From assembly GCA_021401465.1 (NCBI GenBank), contig JADDMT010000014.1, positions 62,001 through 126,000 of the forward strand: a DNA stretch of 64,000 bases, in the 5' to 3' direction. The position numbers and the translations under genes are program-made. Source of the stretch: Teratosphaeria epicoccoides. Its lineage: Eukaryota > Ascomycota > Dothideomycetes > Mycosphaerellales > Teratosphaeriaceae. The notes under the pieces were generated by a model that did no database searches, was not told where the DNA came from, and worked only from the letters and a program-made list of their open reading frames with translations. Shown piece by piece: positions 12,401 through 22,007 of the stretch. Each line of letters starts with the position of its first letter. Position 1 is the first letter of the stretch.

Positions 12401-12654
12401 CGAGTGACGGAGTCTGTGGCTCACGATTAGCGGCCACAGGCGAAGGGTATGACAGCGATGTCGACGCTGGTGTGGCGAAGGGTCTGAGGCAGAGTATAAA
12501 GGAAGCAATGGAGGAGCAAGCGAAATTGGCGGGGACGAGGCTGGCGGGTAATGGTGTGTTGGAAATCAAGAAGGGGAAGGGCGCGGTCGGCAAGGCGCTG
12601 AAAAAGGCGGCGAGCATTAGTGGCGGACAATTTGCATATAGGATTGCTATATAA
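9463..12654 (+). CDS. Large hypothetical protein with TPR-like C-terminal region
   Basis: A single 1063-aa frame from the ATG at 9463. The first 100 residues are helical (RKSVRSLRNQLEDVDDVLD, AAVCYLLLQQLDLAIQHYR). Residues about 120-600 are low-complexity Ser/Pro/Thr-rich, with proline motifs (PPSPAPPVPRR) that could bind SH3 domains. Residues about 620-760 hold helical pairs typical of tetratricopeptide repeats (LYLLGVCASLKGQLQAAINY and YWLGDAYALLNRKAEALLAY). The C-terminal 200 residues contain a predicted beta-rich stretch (FACRYTFMQKKIATTHYFSI). I do not recognise a named family. A scaffold or adaptor role is plausible but is inference only. Intronless over 3.2 kb, unlike most neighbours. 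Confidence 0.75.
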   Translation: MNNRTGCDSSSAFNSLRKSVRSLRNQLEDVDDVLDPDAISQPESRAVTRAAVCYLLLQQLDLAIQHYRCSANKGSDGLSRPIIADFKTAIDVATQEFANVCEGFGAPSGNDELRLDTALSPSPHAPFVCRWPSSASEAPRMAPLSGSLDKRSSPSLPSLLSSCASAPSSIADSVIEAQAAEEKEVLSANKVLDLTTECATGVCSRPADVPSWRTPFAMVDPLSVCFEEATTVILENNEPKGDLTSDLSQSSLSVGTNDRSSTTETTAEDRGNPALKILNSSPTCVVAPLKTRSPTAQSPTGIAKDIGTCSDFTLDRHDSRGTLGKPSKARESGVASPDETQQLASACSSYPRDMQSSTSLDTTSPMSPAQPSRAPPSPAPPVPRRSKTHDHTQKISQGRYRIVNATPEEVESDDELYTISRPSSMVVAESDVVNTFTAARNVPFADVLENQAGRGASDDEGLPRPDRPPPALSPGVGRNLSDAGMEDCHDAQCGLPTIPPRPNLLKARSTFLSKKGTEAIAEPPKPKVAQFEDRIQLGITGNHHKSADEVLANKPLPPLSPAPNDIQGRSHDRLNSRARLEGEIWSRSERIHEFNGPVAHPEEYQLQPGNVDLDGERLDYIVDNMNSCSWDNAESCLQSHLQTVIARRNRGATRRILYLLGVCASLKGQLQAAINYFKTVIRTPIKDITRLDVGDCAAAYWLGDAYALLNRKAEALLAYTIAARSPMYQDASQPKLQLLIKAEQEACEVGISRADLSAEWLASSKDMAADGSILHPNVLSFEASMSLLCSDTGKKQSSNRRLSSWLPSERLAKAFWLRSDHSRGYQLHSLHTGVPAPALNDYYRISLTASMLTGESEHWPMPYDPFFCMANVSRGRLLAHECDLLQTFAPDSTAQLLPKSRSLPLTRNETFTHATLPWLIKTTRECLAELEIDYTEISEPGRARFACRYTFMQKKIATTHYFSIALVRPLMGSGYAIEIASDGVCGSRLAATGEGYDSDVDAGVAKGLRQSIKEAMEEQAKLAGTRLAGNGVLEIKKGKGAVGKALKKAASISGGQFAYRIAI

Positions 12655-13031
12655 TTAGCCAATATTGGCACTTTTGGGAGCAGAACACCAGGATTCATGC
12701 GGCGAGGTAAGAGCATTGCAGACAGCTACTTCAAGCACGCGGCAGACCGTGTAGCATACCATTCCATTCTGCGGTTGGGACCAGAAGCAATTATGGTCAG
12801 TACCACATCAGGGTTGAGTGACCATGGTAGCTGGCGTGGCAAGCATTCGAATCGCCCCCGCTGGTATCGCCATGGACTAGCCTATGGACACCATGCCAGA
12901 CTTGCAGCCATAAAGTCTTCCCGACTGAATCTACAGATGTAGAATGTACAGAACTGCTGTCGCTGGGAATGATGTACATCAATCGCTATGCTTGCACATG
13001 CCACCAACCTCGAGTGACATGGAGATGCCTA

Positions 13032-14575
13032 TTAGCTGCCGAAGTACACACGGAACATTGCACCTTTGCCTGTGACCTTCTTGTCGCAGTCCTGCACGAC
13101 GCAGGCATTGAACGGCTGTGGCAGGATGGGGTCGACAGCTTTCGCCTTGCCTTTGCTGGTGCGCTTGCGATGTTGCGTGCATTCGCCGCAGTATGCCTAT
13201 GATGTTTTGTCAGTGGAAAAATTCTGAGTGGAGTGAAAAGAATCATCGACTCACATGTCCGCACCCTTTGATGACCCACACCTGCTGCTTGACCTCATCT
13301 CCGCCCACCGCCAATTCGTCGCCGCAGTTGGGACATACCACGACCTCGTCCTCCTCTGGATTTCGCGTGAACCCCGCTCCGGGCTCCCCAGGCGGCTCAT
13401 ACCTCGGTGACGCAGCTCTAGGAGGCCCGCCGCCCTCAATACCCAGGTCAAAGGCCGCAAACGTCATGTCCATAGCTCCCGGCAAATTCCCCAGTCCCAA
13501 AGGAACATGACCATGTCCGTGGTCATGAACGTGCTCGTGCACATGTATTCTTGCTCCGTGGTGTCGGTGATGTGGGTCGTGCAAACGTTGTATGCGGTCG
13601 AAGAGTCGTGGTGCCACATTCCCGCCCAGCATCTGCCTAAGACGCCCGATACCAATTCCACCATACCCGGTGCTCTCGTCGTCTTCGATCCTTGTGCCTA
13701 CTCCTGCTGTAACCCCTGGTCTCGCACCGTTGATGCCCCCCTCCGGGCGTATTGACCGGCTGTTCATGACCACGACGTCATCATCCGTGAGGTCTATAGG
13801 CTCGTTATCACCGCTTCTGCTGCCGGGAAATGGAGTGATACTCCTTACGCCGCCGCCAAACACTGGACTGAGCTGCCGGCTGACGGTTTGCGGGCGTGAT
13901 CCAACATTCCGCTCGGAAAGAATCTCGATGTCGTCGTCCATGCTGTCTTCTGGTGTGGGTTGCCGTGGTGGAAAGCGAGCGGGTCTTCGTAATGATGAAA
14001 CTTGAGGTCGAGAAGGCGATGGTCCATGTGTCCCTCTTTGATCTCGTGATGAAGTCTCCGTGGGCTCATCATCCAATATATTCCTCCCGCCGAATCGTGG
14101 CGGTCGCTGAGCACGAGAACTGCTCGTTCCCGCGTGACTTGGACCATGTGACCTGCCTGGTATCTGCTGAATGCCGTCGTCTTCAGTGAGGTCGATGACA
14201 TCCTCGCTCCTGCCTCCCGCACTGCTGAAAACTGGCCTCCTCATGTCGTATCCGTCACCCTCGAACCTGGTCGAACTCGCCATGCCCGGCAGCCTCAGTC
14301 CATTCGGGCGTGGAAGTGTCAAGCGTTGTCTGTGAGCCGCCTGCTCGTTCTCGTAATGCTCATCATCGGCGGGAATGAAGAGCGAATTGGGGTTGTGCAT
14401 GCGGTGGCTGCTTAGCATCGTATCGTGAGATCTCTGCAAGACAGACAATCAGTGAATGCACATGGGAGCACACGAGAAGCATTATGGTAGAGTGGGTTGG
14501 CAGTTGAGACAACCTTGACCGACTTACCTTAACTCGGCCATGCGGTAGCGTGTAATCGCTAAGCGCTCCATCCAT
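13032..14575 (-). CDS. RING-finger protein with SUMO-interacting motifs (STUbL-like)
   Basis: Three exons: 14575..14528, 14433..13255 and 13196..13032 (introns 94 and 58 nt), giving 463 aa. A long disordered region carries two clear SUMO-interacting motifs, VIDLTEDD near residue 95 and PIDLTDDD near 228, plus a weaker DDDIEIL between them. A His-rich stretch (HVHEHVHDHGHGH) lies near residue 310. The C-terminus, completed only by the last exon, has a RING-type pattern: CPNC, then CGH, YCGEC and CVVQDC. SIMs plus a C-terminal RING are the layout of SUMO-targeted ubiquitin ligases (Slx8/Rfp type), which act in nuclear DNA repair. The final Cys pair is spaced CX4C rather than CX2C. The first exon is short and less certain. 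Confidence 0.7.
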
Positions 14576-15184
14576 TTCCCTCGCAATCTCTCAGCAGAAC
14601 AATATCCACCAGCATGAAAGCGTACGACAGTTACTTTGCTGCTTGTTGTATGTTGTTGAGGAAGATGATCCGGAAGAAGTTGGAAGTTGCTGGTTGGATT
14701 GTAAGAAAGCAAGTTCGTGCTCGGCTCAAAGAGAGGCGTGTTGAACCACATGGCCAAGGTAGGTAGCTATTCACATGACCTCAACAACCAACGGCACCCA
14801 TCAAGCAACCTTTGCGACGACGATTGTGTGCCTGTAGGTAGATGACTTCGACACGGGGCCGCTCATGGAGAAACGATGTATACACGTACAGATGCCACCG
14901 GCCTATCGGTCATTACAGATTGTGGCAATTGGAAGGCTCGGACCCACGCAAGCCTTCATTTCGCATACGCTTTTCGCAGTGCCATTAGCAGACGGCCGAC
15001 TGCACAGCGCTTTGCTCATATACTACATGCCACTTTGCATCCCGAACGCCATGCTACGTCCATCCCGAGCGAGGACAGGTCTCAGTTCAAGCACACCTTG
15101 AATATCCGTGGTTGCCCCTTTGTACTGCCTAAAGCCGTATCATCCAAACGCGGACAGCGCTCAACTCTGATCGCATGCCTGAGC
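14576..15184. other. Intergenic region between RING gene and PRP19
   Basis: About 600 bp between two genes on the minus strand. It holds the RING gene promoter and the PRP19 3' flank. No gene seen. Confidence 0.5.
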
Positions 15185-16793
15185 TCAAGCAGTAAGAACA
15201 CTGACCGCACCTTCACCAGTGAGCGCCACAAGACTCTTCGCCTTCGCGCCCCACTTCACGTCCACTGCATTGATCGCCTTTCGTAGCGGCTCTGACCATT
15301 GCTTCGACGACTTTGTGTACTGATGGACAGTGACAGCGCCCGATCCAGATGCAGCCAGAAACTGCCCGGTATAGTCCCAGGAGATGCCGGTGACAGGGGT
15401 GCCGATCTCCAAGGTCTTCAGTGCGTTGAGCTTGCGTAGATCCCAGATCGTGACAGCGGGTGAGCTGGACCTGGCCGACGCAAGCCAAGTGCCATTCTCA
15501 GAGAATGAGAGAGAAACAATAGGACCCGCGCCAGTCGCCTGGAACGTGTGTGCTGGCTGCGAAGCCTTTACGTCATAGAGAATGATTGAGCCATCTGCAG
15601 ACCCAGCTGCAAGTAGGTGGCCATCCGGATGAAAGGCAACAGTCGTGAGCTCCTCATCGCCAAATATCTGAGTGAGGACTTTGGACTGAGCAACATCATA
15701 CAAAACGTAGCTTTTGTCAACGCCAACTGAGGCCAGAATATCGCCGCTCGGGTGAGCTGCGACTGCATTTGCTGCTCCTGCGTGCTGGTGAAAGTTCGCC
15801 TGAACGGTGCCTTCCTGGCTAATGATGACGGCACCGCTGGACGTTGAAACGACCGCCTTATCGTGTGCCCATGCACCTGAGAGTACAGAACCTGCGCCAA
15901 TATTGCTGCGGGTCGTAAATGCACTCTGCTTGAGGTCGTAGATACCAACAGTGCCATCTGAGTCACCAGTGAGGAACTGGAGGGTTGTCAGTTATTGCCC
16001 TGATCGAAAATTGCCCGGCACTACTCACGAAGTCGCCCGTGCTGTCAACAGCTAAAGTCTTTGCGCCAGTAAATTGTGAGTCGGCAGTGCTCTTGATATC
16101 GTAGCTGACAAGATCATCACCAGTCGCCCAATCCTTTGGCACCGGCCGCTTCCTTCGCGTCGCCGAGAGCTTGGCCTGTGTACCGTCGATCTTTGCTAGG
16201 ATGTGCTCTGGCAGACCTTGACCATCCACCTGCATAGCATCACCATTTGAATGTGATGCGTCGTTTGGTGCAGCAGACACAGATACCCTTGACAATGCAT
16301 CTCTCGCTTCGTCCCTCTCCTTCTGCAGCCGCGCGATGACTCTCTGGGCGGAATCGTTGTAATAAAGTGCAGTCGACAGCTCTTGCCTCGTTTCTGCCAA
16401 TTGCTGCTTCAGCTGATAGCTTTCCAGCACGAGAGCATCCCACTCGTTCTGGAAGGTTGAAAGGAGCGCCGGAATCGAAGTGAGGGTCGGTGGGCGCGGC
16501 TTCACTTGACGCGCCTGCTTGAGGTCGATCAAGTCATCGATGGACAGTTCTTGGCCGTTGACAGGATCCGTTCCGTTCTCGGAAATGTAAGCCTCTATTA
16601 AACGGCGTTCGAACACATTGCCTACACCTACCAGTAAGTCTTCGTCCAACGCTTTTGTTTCAAGGTTTCAACAAACTGACCGGACTTCCTGCTCGCGACG
16701 GGCGCTTCAGGGGCGATGCCGGAGACTGTGATCGCGCGTTAGTATGGTACAAATAATATTGCGAGTGCGGTCAGACGTACTTGCGCAAAGCAT
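15185..16793 (-). CDS. PRP19: Prp19, spliceosomal U-box ubiquitin ligase
   Basis: Four exons: 16793..16781, 16725..16681, 16621..16029 and 15976..15185. All introns are 52-59 nt, and the protein is 480 aa, the normal length. The U-box begins at residue 1 (MLCAISG, then APEAPVASRKSGNVFERRLIEAYI) and ends near residue 55. A coiled coil follows at about 80-135 (tetramerisation in the family), and a seven-blade WD40 propeller fills residues about 210-480 (TGDSDGTVGIYDLK, FHPDGHLLAAGSADGSIILYD, SASGSGAVTVHQY-type repeats). Prp19 is the core of the NineTeen complex, which ubiquitylates spliceosome components during activation; it also has DNA-repair roles. The first coding exon is only 13 nt, so automated gene callers may start the gene wrongly inside exon 3. 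Confidence 0.95.
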
Positions 16794-17664
16794 TGTCGAT
16801 GTTGTGGTTCACAGGCGGGTTGACCTTCTCGAGTGCGCATATGTAGGTAAATCTTTCGCGCACGCGGTTATGAACGGAGCCCGGGACTAGTTTATCCGCT
16901 GATTTCGAGTCATGCACGCACCCGTCTTTATAAGCCTTCGATATTGAGGATCCCACTTCACTTGCCCCGGCGTGACAATTGGGAAAGCCAAGACTCTGGC
17001 GTCATGCAGTTTCCGGACTCAGCTGTCGTGTTCTCATGACATGGGATCGATGACAGCCCGTCCAGCACTCTGCTCCGCCACTGACCGGCCATTGTCATCC
17101 AGAGCAGTCATTATCTTGATCCACTGCTGTGCTTCAGCAGCCAGCAGCTGTAGGAGAGCCATTTTCATGAGCCTGTGTTGCGTGAGAAAAGACGTTTGGC
17201 CATAAATCATGTTCTCGAGCTGGACCATAACTTCTACCTCCTACGAGCAAGTTGTTGCTTTGTTGCTCCGTTGAGTCCGACCATGACTCAGGGTCAAGGA
17301 TATAATCACCATGATTGTCATGTCGACGCAACAATGCTGGCACTTGTTATGGCCACCTTCAGGGACCTCTCCATAGCAATGAAGACTCTTCACCGAACCA
17401 AAACGCTGCCCCACGCCTTTGCATTCACCCGTGCTCATCGGTCTCAAGACTGAGTCAAGAACTCGGTATGCCCTCGGCGAGATCCGGGAAGCGTCAGAGG
17501 CTCAGAGCCCCACCTATGAAATCACAAGTTGAGCGCCATACATAAGAAGAGATTGCTCGTGTCCCCAGTGCCCTGCCAAATCACCGAAACCCATTCAACC
17601 CTCACCTCACCTCCTTCAGAAAACATTGATCCAACAACCAGATTTCGAAAAAACTCCACCCACC
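16794..17664. promoter_or_regulatory. Divergent promoter region of PRP19 and FBA1
   Basis: 870 bp shared by two divergent housekeeping genes. The last 100 bp before the FBA1 ATG are pyrimidine- and CA-rich (CCCATTCAACCCTCACCTC around 17590), typical of a highly expressed fungal gene leader. No specific transcription-factor site is claimed. Confidence 0.45.
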
Positions 17665-18183
17665 ATGTCTCCTCCAATCTCGGTCAAGAGCGGTGTTATC
17701 TACGGCGATGATGTCCGCGCACTCTTCAAGTACGCCCAGGAAAAGAAATTCGCGATTCCCGCCATCAACGTGACCAGCTCCTCGACCGTCGTTGCCTCTC
17801 TCGAGGCTGCAAGAGACGCGAAGGCACCCGTCATCCTCCAGGTTTCGCAGGGCGGTGCCGCTTACTTTGCCGGCAAGGGCGTTGACAACAAGGACCAGTC
17901 GGCCTCGGTCGCTGGTGCCATTGCTGCCGCACACTACATCCGTGCCGTTGCACCCTCATACGGCATTCCAGTCGTCCTGCACACCGACCACTGCGCAAAG
18001 AAGCTCTTGCCATGGCTCGATGGCATGCTCGACGCTGACGAGAAGTGGTTCAAGGAGAAAGGCGAGCCCCTCTTCTCTTCCCACATGATCGATCTGTCTG
18101 AAGAGGAAGTCAAGTTCAACATCGAAACGACTGCCAAGTACCTGAAGCGTGCTGCCCCCATGAAGCAGTGGCTTGAGATGGAG

Positions 18184-18215
<32 letters not shown>

Positions 18216-18741
18216 CAACAATGAGAGTGTGGACAACAACAGCCTGTATACCCAGCCCGAGGACATCTACGAGATCTACAAAACCCTCTCACCCATCAGC
18301 CCGTACTTCTCCATCGCTGCTGGGTTCGGCAACGTGCATGGTGTCTACAAGCCAGGCAACGTCAAGCTCCACCCAGAGCTGCTCAGCAAGCACCAAAAGT
18401 ACGTTGCCGAGAATGAGGGTATCAAGGACGAAAAGCCAGTGTTCCTCGTCTTCCACGGTGGCTCCGGCTCCAGCAAGCAGGAGTACCTCGATGCTATCAG
18501 CTACGGTGTCGTCAAGGTCAACCTTGACACTGACCTGCAATACGCCTACACCGAGGGTATCCGCGACTACATGATCAATAAGAAGGACTACGTCAGCAGT
18601 CAAGTCGGCAACCCAGATGGTGCCGACAAGCCGAACAAAAAATACTACGACCCAAGAGTGTGGGTGCGTGAGGGTGAGAAAACCATGACGAAGCGTGTTG
18701 CCGAAGCGCTCAAGGACTTCAACGCTGCTGGTCAGTTGTAG
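17665..18741 (+). CDS. FBA1: Class II fructose-bisphosphate aldolase
   Basis: Intronless, 358 aa from the ATG at 17665, which sits in a strong CACCATG context; a 13-codon upstream extension in frame is likely leader. It is a zinc-dependent class II aldolase that splits fructose 1,6-bisphosphate into glyceraldehyde 3-phosphate and dihydroxyacetone phosphate in cytosolic glycolysis. Motifs seen are the metal-site segment VVLHTDHCAKK (catalytic Asp and zinc His), the GITGGEEDGV loop near residue 175, the second zinc His in GNVHGVYKPGN, and the phosphate-binding VFHGGSGS with VKVNLDTDLQ. The length is normal and the sequence intact. Codon use leans to C-ending codons, consistent with strong expression. 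Confidence 0.97.
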
Positions 18742-20542
18742 AGAATATAGTGCGTACAAATGTGAAATGATGCTGTCTACTTTGAAGAGCGAGTTGCAGT
18801 GACTCCACGAGTCGAAAGCAATAATGAGTGCGGCAGATGTAGCTCATGACGAGATTGTGTCTTGGATGAATATATGGTCCAGATCATCACTGAACCACGA
18901 CTTTACCGCCTAAAACTGCAACACGGTCGTGTGCCACGGCTTGTTCTCAAGGTCAGCTCTCATACGTTTCCTCGCAGTGGTTTTAACATATTCCCCGAGC
19001 CAAGTCTTCGGTCTCCGAGTGAAGCAGGGACTGAGCCCGGTGCAGATCTTTCGAGGACTCACTTCATCGTTCAGGGTCAAACCGTCCGAACAAAGTGCGG
19101 ATACAGCAGCTCAAAGATGAACAAGGACTCGCCGCCCGCCTGCATCTAAGCTCCCTTGGAGGTGCCAGTCACTCGTTGAAGAGCGCAATAATACAGTGAC
19201 TGTCTTTCTACTTCTCACATCACCCATATTCCAGTTTCGTGACATCATCTGCGTGGCGGAAGCCGGCAAGGTCGTACTCGCTGTCCCTCCCAGGTACGTT
19301 ACTGTGCGCGAAGTGCAAAGCAGAATCATGCCTCTCTGCTGCCTGGGAACCTGCAGGCTTGCTGTGAGCTCTAAGGGATCCTCCCTCATTGGGAGCAGAT
19401 ACAGTCGTTGCTCCGTCTGGTACAGCTGAAGATCCGCTACGTTCTCTCGTCGCTAGCCATCCACCATTGGTGCACTTTTTCAGCTTTTTCAGTACGGCGA
19501 ACTCGAGCTTCAGTTTGATAAGGTATGTTGGCAACTCAATCGCAAGGATATGTATTTGCTTCGGCGCAGATTTGAATCCTTGAAGGGTTGGCCGCGGTCA
19601 TGAGTTGGGGTTGGCTATCATCCGCGACATGTGCCTGGATGATGGAAGGGAGCTCAATCGCTGACTTTCCTGCAAAGCTCACGGCCGATAGGTACCTTAC
19701 TCTCTCTCTCTCTCTTGCGGTACACCAATGAGGTAGTTGGCAGCACGGAGATCTCATTGCTGCTTCTCAATACTGAGTTTTGGCATGTTCCCATCTTCCA
19801 ATAGTCCACTTTTCGCCGCCGGAGTTGTTCCTCGGCTTGGAAGCACCGCGCCCATACGGCACATAGCAATGCATGTGCTATTCGTTCCAATGTAAATCTC
19901 GAGACTGGGCGCGCTGACCAGGGGAGATAGCCCGCAAGAATACGGTGTGTACCGCAGCAACCACGGCTACACGGTTCCAGCCCATTTAGGTTCTGCACCA
20001 TCTTGCAACACTTCTCACTCCGACCCAGTCCTAGGCAATTACTCATATAATTGAATACTTTACGACATACAAAAAGACTCGATGAGGCATTCGGTGGCCT
20101 TCCACTGGTCGTCTCCGGCGCAAGATGAAGCGCAATTCCATGTGGGCCCGCCGTTCAGGAGTTCAGGGGAACTTATTGGAACCTGGACCTTGATCTCAAA
20201 CACCAACAGCAGCCATCTACAGTGGACGGTCCTTCACGAGTCATCATTATTGAGGCGCCTTGCGAGCCCTAGGAGGATAGAGCTGCGACTTCTCTTGTCG
20301 ACACACCGATGCTTGACTTTCCTCTACTACATGTATGATCGTCGGTATCAGGACTTCGGCGGCCACCACAGGAGCTGCAAAGCTTATTGGCGTAGGCGTC
20401 TTCACCTCCATAATTCTGCACTAATATCCAAGCGCTCACAATGTGAGATCCTGCAAGAAGGTACAGCGGGAGCGCTAGCGACATATGGACTTGATAATGT
20501 CAGGCCGGAGGTAGTCTCTCTCTTCCTCCGCTATAGGAAGTT
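18742..20542. other. Gene-poor intergenic region
   Basis: About 1.8 kb with only short overlapping frames on both strands. It includes a small TC repeat at 19701-19714. A 166-codon frame at 20082-20582 shows no recognisable domain and overlaps the start of the dead lipase. Confidence 0.45.
19701..19714. repeat. (TC)7 microsatellite
   Basis: Seven uninterrupted TC units in an intergenic region. Probably polymorphic between strains. Confidence 0.8.
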
Positions 20543-21397
20543 CCGCACGTCCACGGTATCACTGGCAGCCCGGCCAGCGTGAACGGCTCCGGCACCTGGA
20601 CAGATGGCCGAATAGCTGTCTCCTATCTGGCCAGTCTCCTCGATATACCCTTGACGGACTAAGCATTCAGAGGTCTTGGCAGAGGCGGGCTCTTTGGAGC
20701 TACGATCAACGACACATACACGCCCTCTCCAGCCAAGCTGCTCAACGGGGAGTCAGTGCCTGCAATCTACAGCCAGATAGACGATAACTGTACCGCAGCT
20801 GGTGCGCCGAAGATAATCAGGGTCTCTCGTCACTTCATCTGGACAGGTGAAAATATTTTGAGCGAGCACACCAATGTGTTCTGGCAAGGCGATCCAGAGC
20901 ATACGGCCTTCGCCGACTCGATAGCATCCGTAATCACATAATACGCCAAGCACCTCGTCCAACTGGTCGCTCCCTTTGTCTTCGTCGCCAACATCTACCC
21001 AAAACACAAAGCTCCAGTGAAGACCGCATACCTCTGCGCGGGACGGCTCATGCGTTGATACCTGGGTCGCAGTGATCCAAGAAGCCAACGACGCCATCAA
21101 TGCATCTCTGTCAGCGTCCGAGTACTCGAAGCAGCTGGTCTAGGACGACGTATTCAACTTCATGATGAGCCTCACGGGCAACAAGGGCAGCTACGGCCCC
21201 ACTCAGCCTTTGACCTCGTACTGCGACGGCGATAGCTCCGGTGCGAACGGCAAGTGGTGTACATGTGTTGCTGGGAGTTATTCGTGGCAGCGTGCCACAT
21301 ATTCTTGTGGACGACCTTTATGCAGCCTACTACCACGCTGCATCGCCTTATTGCTGCTGATATGAAGAAGAAGATCGATCGGTCTTTGAAGTTGTAG
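20543..21397 (+). pseudogene. Dead GDSL/SGNH-type lipase gene
   Basis: A once continuous protein can be read across several breaks. The first frame gives TWTDGRIAVSYLASLLDIPLTD, then a TAA at 20660-20662, then GATINDTYTPSP and QIDDNCTAAGAPK, then a TAA at 20939-20941, then VFVANIYPKHKAPVK. After a frameshift near 21055 the next frame gives TWVAVIQEANDAINASL, a TAG at 21141-21143, then DVFNFMMSLTGNKGSYG and TSYCDGDSSGANGKW. A further shift leads to MKKKIDR and a TAG at 21397. The order WTDGR, PLxDYAFGG-like block, VANIxPKH and DVFNFM matches fungal secreted GDSL esterases/lipases. The N-terminus with the GDS nucleophile is not visible. It cannot make a functional enzyme. Confidence 0.65.
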
Positions 21398-22007
21398 GCC
21401 TGGTTTTGACCGGACTCGAATAGTAGCCTTTATTTGTGGCAGGCCGACGGTGATGTGATGAGTTCGTTCTTGTATAGAGATCACACTCTTTTCAACGATG
21501 CATGCTCTTCGTGCTTGCCATGAACCGCGCACTGATTGTCGTCCTTGCCTCACTGCAGATCCTGGAAGTGACGCCGTGGAATAAAGTACCAAGGTAAGTG
21601 CACCTGAAATGACCACACTCCTGTGACGGCCGCGAGTTCGGACTCAGGAGCCGGATGCACAGAGAAGGATCACTGCATTTTGAGCAGCAGCATTCACGCA
21701 AAGCTCGTGGGCGCTTGCTGAGAATCATGGCTGTTGACACCCATCTTCGCACGCTTACTTATGCTTAGTATTGCTTCGCGTGAGGTATCTCGTTGTTCTC
21801 TACCTCTATCTTGCGGCGGCATCGATCTGCTGCTCGCTTAATTCGTATAGCATCTTGTTCTGTATCTCTCTGCTGCCAACGCACGCAGCATCACCATACC
21901 TTGCTCCACCACGATCGCAGCTCTCAACCGGTTGACAGTAGCGCGCTCAGATCAGCGATTACGACGGCCTTGCATCGCTCACACTCGCCTGTGACCTAAG
22001 TCTAATC
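21398..22007. other. Intergenic region
   Basis: About 600 bp between the dead lipase and the LURP/tubby-like gene. No gene seen; the last 200 bp are CT-rich leader-like sequence. Confidence 0.45.

Noticed and set aside
20543..21397. RIP (repeat-induced point mutation) as the cause of the dead lipase
   Set aside because: Several lesions are frameshifts, and at least one stop (TAC to TAG type) is not a C-to-T change.
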